A stretch of 64,000 nt of DNA, from NCBI RefSeq assembly GCF_028764065.1, contig NZ_JACOFN010000001.1:62001-126000 (forward strand). Direction: 5' to 3'. Made by a program: the position numbers and the translations under genes. Source of the DNA: Fructobacillus sp. CRL 2054. Its GTDB lineage: Bacteria; Bacillota; Bacilli; Lactobacillales; Lactobacillaceae. Below the pieces are notes generated by a model, which made no database searches, was not told the origin of the DNA, and was given only the letters and a program-made list of their open reading frames with translations. Below are positions 1-7,374 of the stretch, piece after piece. Numbering within the stretch: position 1 is the stretch's first letter; each line of letters begins with the position of its first letter.

Positions 1-304
1 TGGTGTTTTTGACCGACATTTTCACCTTTACCACGTTTCGCTTGCTATAAGCCTTGTAGTCCGTTTTGGAAATCGATTTCACGTCAATTTGAAGGCCGTT
101 CACAACCTTTTCTTGGCCAGATTTCATGTTAATCATCTTTGTTGTCGCATTTGTTCGCAATCCGGAGGTGGATTGTGATGTATTGATTTTCTCAACCTTA
201 TTCTTAGATGATTCTTGCTTGGTACATACAAGGGTTACTGTACCGGCAATCGCGACAAGAAGAATCACAATCGCCCAAATCCAAAGCCACTTTTTCCGTT
301 TCAT
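1..304 (-). CDS. Partial DUF4352-like membrane-anchored protein (3' end outside window)
   Basis: This minus-strand frame opens with ATG behind an AGGA ribosome site and runs off the left edge after about 101 codons with no stop. The N-terminus is MKRKKW followed by a hydrophobic segment (about residues 6-25), then a Ser/Thr/Asn/Lys-rich linker. From about residue 70 the pattern VNGLQIDVKSI...VVKVKMSVKNT resembles the first strands of DUF4352 or related Ig-like extracellular domains of Gram-positive lipoproteins. There is a cysteine at the end of the hydrophobic segment (TLVCTK), but the context is not a convincing lipobox. Function is unknown. It is probably a single-pass protein with an extracytoplasmic domain. 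The missing C-terminus prevents a firm family call. Confidence 0.6.
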   Translation of the reverse strand, partial: MKRKKWLWIWAIVILLVAIAGTVTLVCTKQESSKNKVEKINTSQSTSGLRTNATTKMINMKSGQEKVVNGLQIDVKSISKTDYKAYSKRNVVKVKMSVKNT

Positions 305-365
305 TTTTCATTCCTACTTTTATTATTAACAGGAATAATTATACTCCTCTTTTTGAACATAATAA

Positions 366-392
366 AAAGACCAACGTAATTCGTTGGTCTTT
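366..392 (-). terminator. Rho-independent terminator of the Ala/Ser-rich protein gene
   Basis: Perfect 11-bp inverted repeat (AAAGACCAACG / CGTTGGTCTTT) with a 5-nt loop. On the minus strand it is followed by a T-rich tail, just after the stop codon of the 401-895 gene. Confidence 0.85.
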
Positions 393-400
393 CATAAAAT

Positions 401-895
401 TTATTGTTGTTTCTGTTCGTGTTGTTGCTGTTGTGGTTGTGACGATGAAGTAGAAGATGATGATTGACTTTGAGCAGCCGCCTTACTTGAAGATTCAGCA
501 GCAGCCTTTGCCGCAGCATCAGAGCTCGACTTAGCGGCAGCTTCTGCGGCAGCACGTGATGACTGAGCGGCATTGGCAGCAGCCCGTTCCGCAGCAGCTT
601 GAGAACTTGCCTTTGCAGCAGCGGCAGCGTTTGCTGAAGCAGCATCGGCAGCCGCCTCTTCTTGTTCCTTATTATCAGAAGAACTAGATGTTTCAGAAGA
701 AGTGTGGTGCTTCTTAGATGAGTAAGAAATATCAGGTGTTGGTGAATCATCATCATCAGACTTTGATGATGCAGATCCGACCATGTAGAAGGCAACCCCT
801 CCAGCAATAATAACGATGATTAGCCAGAACCACCACTTCTTATAAAAAGTCACGCCTCGCTTAGATGTTTGGCGTCGTTTTGCACGTGATAACAT
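401..895 (-). CDS. Ala/Ser-rich low-complexity membrane-anchored protein
   Basis: 164 residues starting behind an AAAGGA ribosome site. The N-terminus is basic (KRRQTSKR), followed by one membrane segment at about residues 22-40 (WWFWLIIVIIAGGVAFYMV). The rest is an extracytoplasmic tail of almost pure Ala, Ser, Gln and Glu, with repeated blocks such as AAAEAAAKSSS, ending in a Gln/His/Lys-rich tract. The composition suggests an extended or coiled rod and gives no enzymatic motif. It lies 28 bp downstream of another small two-segment membrane protein, so the two may be co-transcribed. Similar Ala/Ser-rich tails occur in lactic acid bacterial proteins that also carry LysM or other wall-binding domains, but none is visible here. 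I do not recognise a family. Confidence 0.7.
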   Translation of the reverse strand: MLSRAKRRQTSKRGVTFYKKWWFWLIIVIIAGGVAFYMVGSASSKSDDDDSPTPDISYSSKKHHTSSETSSSSDNKEQEEAAADAASANAAAAAKASSQAAAERAAANAAQSSRAAAEAAAKSSSDAAAKAAAESSSKAAAQSQSSSSTSSSQPQQQQHEQKQQ

Positions 896-923
896 AATTT
901 AAATCCTTTCGAGAATAAATAAA

Positions 924-1334
924 TCAGCGACCTAAACGGTTGAGCAGACCGCGAATTTCTTTACGATAGTAAATGATAAAGCCAGCAAAGACAATTGGCC
1001 AGGCATCCTGGGTTACAATCGCCATTAATAGTTTACCGACATAATTAAATAAATCCGTCAATAAGCTAGCAAAAAGCACCCGCAGGACAACCAACAGAAA
1101 GACGGCAGCAATCACAACAACCACCGGGTTGGACCATTCTGACCGTTCTTTTACTTTATCAAAAACTTGCTTTGTTGAATCAGCTGCAGCCTGTGCACCC
1201 CTTTGGGCAGCACTGACTGCTTCTTGCATTTGATCAGCCGAAGAAGACGTTTGTGCTTGGTCTTCAGAAACTTTTTTACTTTCTTCTGTTTGCACACCAT
1301 CATTCGTAACTGGCTTTTTATTTTTCTTCGCCAT
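924..1334 (-). CDS. Small membrane protein with charged N-terminal tail
   Basis: 136 residues from the ATG at 1334, chosen because AAAGGA lies about 9 nt upstream; the longer frame to 1412 has no ribosome site. Residues 1-67 are hydrophilic (Lys-, Glu-, Gln- and Ser-rich, with AAQRGAQAAADSTKQVFDKV that could form an amphipathic helix). Two hydrophobic segments follow (about 72-92 and 104-122), and the end is basic (YYRKEIRGLLNRLGR). The amphipathic stretch faintly resembles YtxH-like envelope proteins, but I would not assign it. It is followed by the Ala/Ser-rich membrane protein gene on the same strand. Confidence 0.7.
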   Translation of the reverse strand: MAKKNKKPVTNDGVQTEESKKVSEDQAQTSSSADQMQEAVSAAQRGAQAAADSTKQVFDKVKERSEWSNPVVVVIAAVFLLVVLRVLFASLLTDLFNYVGKLLMAIVTQDAWPIVFAGFIIYYRKEIRGLLNRLGR

Positions 1335-1410
1335 CGGCAAAATCCTTTCAAAACAAGTTGATATCACAATCCATTTTAGCAGGAATGTCATAAAAGGGCC
1401 AATGGCAATC

Positions 1411-1474
1411 AAAAAGTCGGCTGGGGGACAGCCGACTTTTAAAAAGGAAAAAAGCGAGCAGGGCCCGCCTTTTT
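1411..1474 (-). terminator. Tandem hairpin terminators downstream of nupC
   Basis: Two adjacent inverted repeats. One is AAAAGTCGGCTG / CAGCCGACTTTT with a 5-nt loop and T-run. The other is a GC-rich stem (GGCGGGC / GCTCGCT on the minus strand, with two G-U pairs) followed by six T. Both face transcription leaving the nucleoside transporter gene. Confidence 0.8.
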
Positions 1475-1483
1475 AATTTACTT

Positions 1484-2749
1484 TTACCAAACGAAGAGTC
1501 CGACCATGGCCGCTGAGAAGAGCGATACCAAGATACCAGACAAGAGCAAGTAACCAACGTTTTTGGCAACAACACGGCTCTTGTCCTCTGAAACCATCCC
1601 CTTAAAGCAACCAACAATCATACCGACCGTCGAGAAGTTGGCAAAGGATGTTAAGAAGACCGTTAAGACCGCTGCGTAGTGGTCTGAGAAGTGACTAATC
1701 TTGTTTGTCACAGAACCCATAACAACGAATTCGTTGGTAATCAACTTCGTTCCCATCAACTGGGCCAAGTCAAAGGCTTGTGAGCCAACACCAAGCAACC
1801 AAGCAAATGGATACATGATGATTCCCAAGATGTGTTCAAGGGAAAGCCATGGATTAACCAAACCAAGCAACTTATCAACCATGGCCGCCAAAGCAACAAA
1901 GGCGATAACGTTCGCGGCGATGATCAAGATCAACTTTCCAGCACCCAAGATAGAATCTCCAAGGAAGGAGAAGAATGGTTCGCGTTCAACCTTAGTTGCT
2001 TCCTTCACTTCAGCTTCCGCAAGCTTTTCTGAACCTGAATCAATGTCTTCTGCCGCAGCTGGTGCTGCCCCAATCTTCGCGATGGTGTCTTCCTCAGGCG
2101 TTACTTCAACTGGGTTCAAAATGGCGGTCACAATCAAAGCGTTAATCACGTTGATTGGCACAGCGGTCAGAATGTAACGACCGGGCATCATCATTGTGTA
2201 AGAACCAATAACTGAAGCCGTCACACAGGACATGGACATCATGGCTAAGGTCAACATCCGGTCCGCCTTCATCTTCTTTAATTGCAAGGCAGAAACCGCC
2301 AAGGCTTCCGTGTTTCCAAGAAACATCATTTCAATTGAGAAGAATGATTCGAACTTTGGTTGTCCGAAAAGCTTTGACAAGCCCTTTCCCAACCACTTGA
2401 TGACGAATGGCAAAATACCAAAGTAAGTCAAGATATCGAACAGTGGTACGACCAACAAGATTGGTAGCAAGACACTAGTAAAGAAGTTCCCCTGCAACTT
2501 GGCACCAGTTGGCTTCAATGCAAAATCGATCCCTTCTTGGGCCACTGAAACCAACTCGTTAAAGCCAGTTGCAGCTCCGTCAATCATATCTCGTCCAACT
2601 GAGAATGAAGTAAAGAACCAGGCCAAGACTAAGTTGACAACTACCATTGTGGCAATGGAGCGCCAATTAATCTTGGAACGGTTTTTAGAAAACAGAACGG
2701 CAATCGCAATAAAAACGAGCAGTCCTAAGGCATTCACTAATAAGTACAT
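1484..2749 (-). CDS. nupC: NupC-type concentrative nucleoside transporter
   Basis: 421 residues. The start at 2749 is chosen because a strong AGGGGGAA site sits 6 nt upstream. The sequence follows the concentrative nucleoside transporter (CNT) family: an N-terminal Nucleos_tra2_N-type helix pair, the gate domain (LPILLVVPLFDILTYFGILPFVIK), a central region with GNTEALAVSALQL, and a C-terminal half with KLITNEFVVMG and FANFSTVGMIVGC. These correspond to the conserved (N/S)EF and nucleoside-binding helical hairpins. An acidic loop (about residues 215-250, EVTPEEDT...) is cytoplasmic or external and variable in the family. It is predicted to import nucleosides by cation symport across the cytoplasmic membrane. 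It is divergent from pnuC across a 315-bp intergenic region. Assignment to the family is firm; substrate range is not. Confidence 0.93.
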   Translation of the reverse strand: MYLLVNALGLLVFIAIAVLFSKNRSKINWRSIATMVVVNLVLAWFFTSFSVGRDMIDGAATGFNELVSVAQEGIDFALKPTGAKLQGNFFTSVLLPILLVVPLFDILTYFGILPFVIKWLGKGLSKLFGQPKFESFFSIEMMFLGNTEALAVSALQLKKMKADRMLTLAMMSMSCVTASVIGSYTMMMPGRYILTAVPINVINALIVTAILNPVEVTPEEDTIAKIGAAPAAAEDIDSGSEKLAEAEVKEATKVEREPFFSFLGDSILGAGKLILIIAANVIAFVALAAMVDKLLGLVNPWLSLEHILGIIMYPFAWLLGVGSQAFDLAQLMGTKLITNEFVVMGSVTNKISHFSDHYAAVLTVFLTSFANFSTVGMIVGCFKGMVSEDKSRVVAKNVGYLLLSGILVSLFSAAMVGLFVW

Positions 2750-2791
2750 GTCGTTCCCCCTGTTTTTGTACAACAATGCATAAACAAATCA

Positions 2792-2800
2792 ATTATAGCA
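2792..2800 (-). promoter_or_regulatory. Extended -10 promoter of nupC
   Basis: On the minus strand TGC directly precedes TATAAT, an extended -10 element, about 45 nt upstream of the nupC start. No good -35 box is seen, which is usual for extended -10 promoters. Confidence 0.6.
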
Positions 2801-2969
2801 TTTTATTATTTAAAAATTAGGTGGCCGATTAAGGAATAGCAAGCATTTCACCGAATAATTTGGTTAATTTTTTCTAATTGTTCGTTTTTAACGTTTTAAA
2901 TCTCATTCGTTTAATCCCCAAAACTTTTACTATTTTAAAATAAGCGCCTCCTAACCGTTTCAATTTTTC

Positions 2970-3060
2970 TGCTATAATCAAAACGTTTATCAATCGTGAT
3001 AAACACCGAACACACGGTGCGTTGCTTCCGATGACGGCACCTTAAAAACAATAGGAGAAC
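2970..3060 (+). promoter_or_regulatory. pnuC promoter and structured 5' leader (candidate riboswitch)
   Basis: TG-C-TATAAT forms an extended -10 element at 2970-2978. About 85 nt of leader follow. It contains a perfect 8-bp hairpin (GTTTATCA / TGATAAAC, 2985-3004), then ACCG / CGGT (3005-3018). The GGTGC of the latter can alternatively pair with GCACC at 3037-3041. A UUCC element (3027-3030) could pair with the GGAG of the ribosome site. Mutually exclusive stems ahead of a pnuC gene suggest translational control. The NAD+-II (pnuC motif) riboswitch is known from lactic acid bacteria and streptococci upstream of pnuC. I cannot verify its consensus here. Confidence 0.5.
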
Positions 3061-3064
3061 ACAT

Positions 3065-3793
3065 ATGAATCACACACAGTCGACCTTGGCACTGACCTTC
3101 AGCCCACGGGCCATTTGGTCGGACCTAAGAAAGCTCAAAGCCACAACGAAGTGGCTACTGGCTGTCATGATTGGTGCACAGGTCTTGACCTTCGCCCTCT
3201 CATCCGACCGTTCTGGGTTGGCATGGCTAACCCTTTGGACCGGATTTGCTGCAGTTATCAACCTAGCACTAGTTGATCAGGGAAAACAGTCGAACTTCTT
3301 TTGGGGGCTTCTTTGTACCTCAGCCTGGCTAATCGTCGCCTTTAACTCAAGAACTTTTGGTGACGTCTTCGCACAGGGATTTGCCTTCATCATGCAGTTC
3401 TTTGGTATTTACCTCTGGGCCAAAGTCCGAGATGAAGACGCTGGTGAAATCAAGCCGAAGAAGTTATCCAAGCAACTAGCCTGGGCCGTACTAATCATCA
3501 CCATCATTACTTACCTCATCGTCTTGACGATTTCCAAGCACTTGCATGGTCTTCAGGTTTACCTGGACTCAGCCGTCTTGCCACTAAACATCATCGGCCA
3601 GGTGCTGTTGACTTATGGCTACCGCTCCCAGTGGTTCGCCTGGATTTTAGTCGACATCGTCCAAGTGACCGTTTGGGCTCAGAACGTCTTCGTTCTGGAC
3701 GGCTCTTACGCCATCTCCATGCTGGTGCTACAAATTGTCATGCTAATCAACGCCCTATACGGCGCCTGGTACTGGTACAAACATTCAAATTAA
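3065..3793 (+). CDS. pnuC: PnuC-family vitamin (nicotinamide riboside) transporter
   Basis: 242 residues with seven to eight hydrophobic segments, starting 6 nt after AGGAG. Family features are the aromatic motif GIYLWAKVRDED near residue 118 and the C-terminal half QVLLTYGYRSQWFAWILVDIVQVTVWA, matching the conserved W-x-x-N/D transport helices of PnuC proteins. PnuC proteins facilitate diffusion of nicotinamide riboside, which is trapped by cytoplasmic phosphorylation. Close relatives (PnuT, PnuX) move thiamine or riboflavin. No TPP or FMN riboswitch is visible upstream, which favours the NAD-precursor role. Many lactic acid bacteria cannot make NAD de novo. The gene stands alone between its own promoter and a bidirectional terminator. 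Confidence 0.9.
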   Translation: MNHTQSTLALTFSPRAIWSDLRKLKATTKWLLAVMIGAQVLTFALSSDRSGLAWLTLWTGFAAVINLALVDQGKQSNFFWGLLCTSAWLIVAFNSRTFGDVFAQGFAFIMQFFGIYLWAKVRDEDAGEIKPKKLSKQLAWAVLIITIITYLIVLTISKHLHGLQVYLDSAVLPLNIIGQVLLTYGYRSQWFAWILVDIVQVTVWAQNVFVLDGSYAISMLVLQIVMLINALYGAWYWYKHSN

Positions 3794-3801
3794 TTTACTA
3801 A

Positions 3802-3837
3802 AAAAGTCGTGCTTTTCAGCTGGAAAGCACGACTTTT
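3802..3837. terminator. Bidirectional terminator between pnuC and the amino acid ABC operon
   Basis: Inverted repeat AAAAGTCGTGCTTT.../...AAAGCACGACTTTT with A and T runs on both sides. It serves the converging pnuC (+) and permease (-) genes. Confidence 0.88.
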
Positions 3838-3852
3838 CAATTTTGTAATCCT

Positions 3853-4506
3853 TTAAGCCAACTTACGATCGAAATACTTAGCCAATAATGATAACAAGTA
3901 GTTCACTACGAAGTAGGCAAAGGTCATAAAGATTAAGATTGGCACGATGTAGTGACTGTTCTGGGCGTAAACAACCTGACCGCGGTAAGTCAAATCGGCC
4001 AAAACAATTCCAGATGCCAATGACGTATCCTTAACCAATGAAATCAACTGTGAAATCAAAGGTGGAATCATCTTCTTATAAGCCTGAGGCATGATAACGT
4101 ACAGCATCGTTTGCTTGTTCGACATTCCCGTTGAACGTGCGCCCTCAAACTGTCCCTTATCGATTGACTCCAAACCACCACGAATAATTTCGGACAACAT
4201 GGCCGCTTCAAAGAAGGACATGGCCACAACCGTTGACCAAAAGATTGGCAAGCGAATACCAACCTGTGGTAGTGAGAAGTAAGTAAAGAAGATAATCAAC
4301 AGCAAAGGTAGGTTTCGAACAATGTTGTTCAAAGTACCAATTAATGATGAAAAGTATGGAATCTTTTCAAACATGGCGATGCCGACAAAGGATCCAACAA
4401 TTAACGAAATAATAATCGAAAAGATTGAAACCCCGACGGTTACACCTAATCCCTGCAAGAGGTAGCTCAGATTATCAGCTGATAAAGCTGCAAAAAAGTC
4501 ATTCAT
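3853..4506 (-). CDS. Polar amino acid ABC transporter permease (second subunit)
   Basis: 217 residues with a GGGGGA ribosome site. This is a HisM/GlnP-type permease: five membrane segments, a MetI-like fold and the EAA loop EGARSTGMSNKQTMLYVIMPQAYKKMIPPL, which contacts the ATPase. Last gene of a four-gene operon (ATPase, binding protein, two permeases), separated from the preceding permease by 13 bp and followed by a terminator. With its partner it forms the membrane channel of a glutamine/glutamate/aspartate-type importer. Substrate cannot be fixed from sequence. Confidence 0.9.
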   Translation of the reverse strand: MNDFFAALSADNLSYLLQGLGVTVGVSIFSIIISLIVGSFVGIAMFEKIPYFSSLIGTLNNIVRNLPLLLIIFFTYFSLPQVGIRLPIFWSTVVAMSFFEAAMLSEIIRGGLESIDKGQFEGARSTGMSNKQTMLYVIMPQAYKKMIPPLISQLISLVKDTSLASGIVLADLTYRGQVVYAQNSHYIVPILIFMTFAYFVVNYLLSLLAKYFDRKLA

Positions 4507-4519
4507 TGCTCATCCCCCA

Positions 4520-5161
4520 TTATTGATTTCCCTGAGTGCGGGCTTCTAGATACTGCATGAAGTAGCTCAAAGGCAACGTCAAAACGAGGTAGAAAGCACC
4601 GACAATCATGTATGCCGTAAAGGTATCAAAGGAGTTCGCCGCAACGATGTTTCCTTGATACATCAAGTCCAAACCACCAACGAAGGCGAGAATGGATGAA
4701 TTCTTTACTAAGTTAATGAACTGGTTCCCTAAAGAAGGAATGGCAATTCGGAAGGCCTGTGGCAGGATAATCTTGCGCATCGCCTGTCCGTAGGAAAGAC
4801 CGTTTGCTAGAGCCCCTTCCATTTGGCCGGTATCGACTGAAAGAATTCCGGCACGAACACATTCAGCAATAAAGGCTGAAGTATAGAGCGACAAAGCAAT
4901 CGTTCCAGCTGCAAATCCAGTCATCTTAATGACTTTGGCAACTGCTAAGTAAAAGAAGAGCGTGATAATCAAAAGTGGCACGTTTCGGAAAAACTGGACG
5001 TAGCCGTTTCCAACCATTGCCCAGCCCTTCTTCTTAGAAAGCTGCAACAGTGCGAAAACCGTTCCCAAGACAAGGGAAGCAACCAAGGCAAGTAAAGAGG
5101 CCATGATTGTGTAGCCAAATCCAGATAAGAATAGTGAAGAATATTTATCAAATAAAGTCAT
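4520..5161 (-). CDS. Polar amino acid ABC transporter permease (first subunit)
   Basis: 213 residues. The start overlaps the stop of the substrate-binding protein gene and lies behind GGAGGTGAAG, indicating translational coupling. It has the HisM/GltK permease architecture with the EAA loop EGALANGLSYGQAMRKIILPQAFRIAIPSL at about residues 135-164 and the typical QFFRNVPLLIITLFF stretch. It pairs with the downstream permease to form a heterodimeric channel. The two permeases are paralogues of similar length, as in GltJK-type systems. Confidence 0.9.
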   Translation of the reverse strand: MTLFDKYSSLFLSGFGYTIMASLLALVASLVLGTVFALLQLSKKKGWAMVGNGYVQFFRNVPLLIITLFFYLAVAKVIKMTGFAAGTIALSLYTSAFIAECVRAGILSVDTGQMEGALANGLSYGQAMRKIILPQAFRIAIPSLGNQFINLVKNSSILAFVGGLDLMYQGNIVAANSFDTFTAYMIVGAFYLVLTLPLSYFMQYLEARTQGNQ

Positions 5162-6027
5162 TACTTCACCTCCAACTGACTAATGTCCAAACCAGGTACT
5201 TGTCCAAACCACTTCTTAATCAAAGCGTTGTAAGTACCATTCTTCTTCAAAGTAGCCAAGGCCTTATTGGTTTCTTCAACCATTCCCTTTTGGTTATGAT
5301 CGAAGGCCACACCGTAAGGTCCATAACTCAAAGTACCACCAACAACCTTGTAGTCAGGGTTTTCAGTAGCCAAACCATACAAGATGGCGTTATCGGTTAC
5401 GATGGCCTGTCCCTGTCCGGCCTTTAAGGCCTGCATAGCGGAAGCGTAGTCCTGCAATGCCAAAATCTTGGCATTAGGTGCTTCCTTTTTCACCGTATCA
5501 GCAGCCGTTGTTCCCAAGGCAACCAAAACCGTCTTAGAAGAATCGTTCAAATCTTTAATTGAGTTGATTCCTGAATCTTTCTTAACCAACAATGAGTTAC
5601 CAGCTGGGAAGTAAGAATCAGAGAAGTCCACGACTTTGGCACGTTCCTTGGTGATGGTCATAACGGCCAAAACACCATCAATGTTCGTGTTCTTTAATAG
5701 CTGAACCTTTGATGAGGCGTTCACCGGTGTAAAGGTTGGTGTCAGGTTCAAGTTCAACTGCTTCCCAATTTGCTTGGTCAAAGCCTTCGCCAAATCCACA
5801 TCGAACCCTTCGGACTTACCGGTCTTCGTATTGACCAAACCGAACAGTTTGGTATCCGTTTTGACACCCCAAGAAATTTGCTTGGTTGTCTTCACTCGTT
5901 CCAAAGTATCTTGGTGAGTCTGGTTCTTTTGAGCAGCATTGGCAGCCCAAACACCAGCAATAATCAAAAATGCAACTAGAAGAATGGAAGCAATGATACC
6001 AAAAAGACGTTTTTTGTTCTTTTCCAT
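5161..6027 (-). CDS. Amino acid ABC transporter substrate-binding protein
   Basis: 288 residues. A basic N-terminus (MEKNKKR) and a hydrophobic segment (about 8-30, ending GVWAANAA) precede an SBP_bac_3 (cluster F) domain with hallmark GKSEGFDVDLAKALTKQIG and the AVMTITKERAKVVDFSDSYF motif. No lipobox cysteine is present, so the protein is probably tethered by an uncleaved N-terminal helix or released after AXA, unlike the usual lipoprotein anchoring in Gram-positives. It delivers a polar amino acid (glutamate, glutamine or aspartate likely by family) to the two permeases encoded downstream. The gene overlaps the next by one base. Confidence 0.9.
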   Translation of the reverse strand: MEKNKKRLFGIIASILLVAFLIIAGVWAANAAQKNQTHQDTLERVKTTKQISWGVKTDTKLFGLVNTKTGKSEGFDVDLAKALTKQIGKQLNLNLTPTFTPVNASSKVQLLKNTNIDGVLAVMTITKERAKVVDFSDSYFPAGNSLLVKKDSGINSIKDLNDSSKTVLVALGTTAADTVKKEAPNAKILALQDYASAMQALKAGQGQAIVTDNAILYGLATENPDYKVVGGTLSYGPYGVAFDHNQKGMVEETNKALATLKKNGTYNALIKKWFGQVPGLDISQLEVK

Positions 6028-6040
6028 CTCATCCTCCTTT

Positions 6041-6778
6041 TTAGTGACTATCCACTTGGCTCAAGAACTGCTTTGCACGCTCGTTCTTTGGTGCCTTGAA
6101 GAATTCTTCGGTTGAAGCATCTTCCAAGATGGCACCATCAGCCATGAAGATAACACGGTCAGCGACCGCCTTGGCAAAGTCCATTTCGTGGGTCACGACC
6201 AACATGGTCATGTCACTATCTTGAGCGATTTCACGCATGACTTTCAAAACACCACCAACCATTTCGGGATCCAAAGCAGAAGTTGGTTCGTCAAAAAGAA
6301 GGCACTTAGGCTTCATCGCCAATGAACGGGCGATAGCCACACGTTGCTTCTGTCCACCTGACAATGCGGATGGCATGTTGTCAGCCTTATCAGCCAATCC
6401 AACCCGTTCCAAAAGCTCCATGGCAATTTTCTTGTTTTCAGCTTCGTCACGCTTCAAAACCAAGCGTGGTGCTAGCATAATGTTTTCCAAAACCGACTTG
6501 TTGTTATAAAGGTTGAAGTGCTGGAAAACCATTCCCACGTTCTTGCGAATCTTATTCATATCCGTCTTAGGATCGTGGAGATCATAACCATCAACGATTA
6601 ACTGTCCCTCTTGGATTTCTTCCAAACCGTTAACCGTTCGAATCAAGGTTGACTTTCCTGAACCTGAAGGTCCAATCAAAACAACCGTTTCACCCGCATC
6701 AATCTTCAAGTTGATGTCTTTTAGTGCGTGAAAGTGACCGTAGTACTTTTCCACGTCTTTGAATTCAATCATCGACAT
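6041..6778 (-). CDS. glnQ: Amino acid ABC transporter ATPase (GlnQ-like)
   Basis: 245 residues. Walker A GPSGSGKST at about 36-44, Q-loop FQHFNLYNNKSVLENI, signature LSGGQKQRVAIARSLA, Walker B LLFDEPTSALDP and the switch His in VVTHEMDFA are all intact. The A-loop YYGHFHALKDINL is typical of the GlnQ/HisP/GltL group. First gene of the four-gene importer operon; the first ATG is preferred because GGAGGAAG lies about 8 nt upstream. It energises uptake of a polar amino acid. Confidence 0.93.
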   Translation of the reverse strand: MSMIEFKDVEKYYGHFHALKDINLKIDAGETVVLIGPSGSGKSTLIRTVNGLEEIQEGQLIVDGYDLHDPKTDMNKIRKNVGMVFQHFNLYNNKSVLENIMLAPRLVLKRDEAENKKIAMELLERVGLADKADNMPSALSGGQKQRVAIARSLAMKPKCLLFDEPTSALDPEMVGGVLKVMREIAQDSDMTMLVVTHEMDFAKAVADRVIFMADGAILEDASTEEFFKAPKNERAKQFLSQVDSH

Positions 6779-6813
6779 TGTGCAACTTCCTCCCCTTTTT
6801 TCATTCCATCTCG

Positions 6814-6843
6814 ATTATAGTCCTAATTTTCATTATATTTCAG
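6814..6843 (-). promoter_or_regulatory. Promoter of the amino acid ABC operon
   Basis: Minus-strand CTGAAA and TATAAT with an 18-nt spacer, about 35 nt upstream of the glnQ start. Confidence 0.55.
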
Positions 6844-6897
6844 GATTAATTATTTAGAACTATTCGCGTGAGCTTATATCACAAGCCCTCATTTCAA

Positions 6898-6934
6898 GAA
6901 AAAAACACCTCCGCTAGGGATTGGTGTTTTTTCT
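6898..6934 (-). terminator. Terminator of the tRNA-Asn array
   Basis: On the minus strand AAAAAACACC and GGTGTTTTTT flank a 13-nt loop and are followed by further T, immediately after the last tRNA-Asn. Confidence 0.8.
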
Positions 6935-6937
6935 TAA

Positions 6938-7010
6938 CTGTCCCGGCTGGGCTCGAACCAGCGACCTTCGCATTAACAGTACGGTGTTCTACCAACTGAA
7001 CTACAAGACA
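6938..7010 (-). tRNA. tRNA-Asn(GTT), copy 3 of 3
   Basis: 73 nt with 7-bp acceptor stem (TGTCTTG / CGGGACA with G-U pairs), D arm GTTC...GAAC, anticodon loop CTGTTAA (anticodon GTT), T arm GCTGG-TTCGAGC-CCAGC and discriminator G. CCA is not encoded. This copy differs from the other two at one anticodon-stem base (T-G instead of C-G). Confidence 0.95.
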
Positions 7011-7053
7011 ATGATTATTCTTTTATTACTTATTGGAAAAGCTATTTTTCCAA

Positions 7054-7126
7054 CTGTCCCGGCTGGGCTCGAACCAGCGACCTTCGCATTAACAGTGCGG
7101 TGTTCTACCAACTGAACTACAAGACA
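7054..7126 (-). tRNA. tRNA-Asn(GTT), copy 2 of 3
   Basis: Identical to copy 1 through the 73-nt tRNA. Same anticodon loop CTGTTAA and discriminator G. The spacers on either side share the sequence TTATTACTTATTGGAAA, so tRNA plus spacer was duplicated as a unit of about 115 bp. Confidence 0.95.
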
Positions 7127-7166
7127 ATGCTATTTTTTATTACTTATTGGAAAGTTATCTTTCCTA

Positions 7167-7239
7167 CTGTCCCGGCTGGGCTCGAACCAGCGACCTTCGC
7201 ATTAACAGTGCGGTGTTCTACCAACTGAACTACAAGACA
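7167..7239 (-). tRNA. tRNA-Asn(GTT), copy 1 of 3
   Basis: First tRNA transcribed from the array promoter. Full cloverleaf, anticodon GTT, discriminator G, no encoded CCA. Position 27-43 is a C-A mismatch in all three copies. Confidence 0.95.
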
Positions 7240-7245
7240 ATCAAA

Positions 7246-7286
7246 TAGCGTGATATAAATATATCACGCTACTATGTGTTTGACAA
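7246..7286 (-). promoter_or_regulatory. tRNA-Asn array promoter overlapping a 26-bp palindrome
   Basis: Minus-strand TTGTCA (7281-7286), 17-nt spacer, TATATT (7258-7263). A near-perfect inverted repeat with 12-bp arms, TAGCGTGATATA / TATATCACGCTA, and a 2-nt centre covers 7246-7271, that is the -10 box and the presumed start site. Confidence 0.75.
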
Positions 7287-7374
7287 CACTTTTATGAAAT
7301 TATTTTTAATCAAATAACAAAATTATGATAAAACACTCACCGTGTTCGCTTTTATTACAATTTTAAAAGTAAAA

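Noticed and set aside
3065-3793. PnuC as thiamine or riboflavin transporter (PnuT/PnuX)
   Set aside because: No TPP or FMN riboswitch blocks are seen in the leader; NAD-precursor transport is the more economical reading, though not proven.
6938-7239. Possible CRISPR-like repeat array
   Set aside because: The repeats are complete tRNA-Asn genes with cloverleaf structure, not short palindromic repeats with unique spacers.
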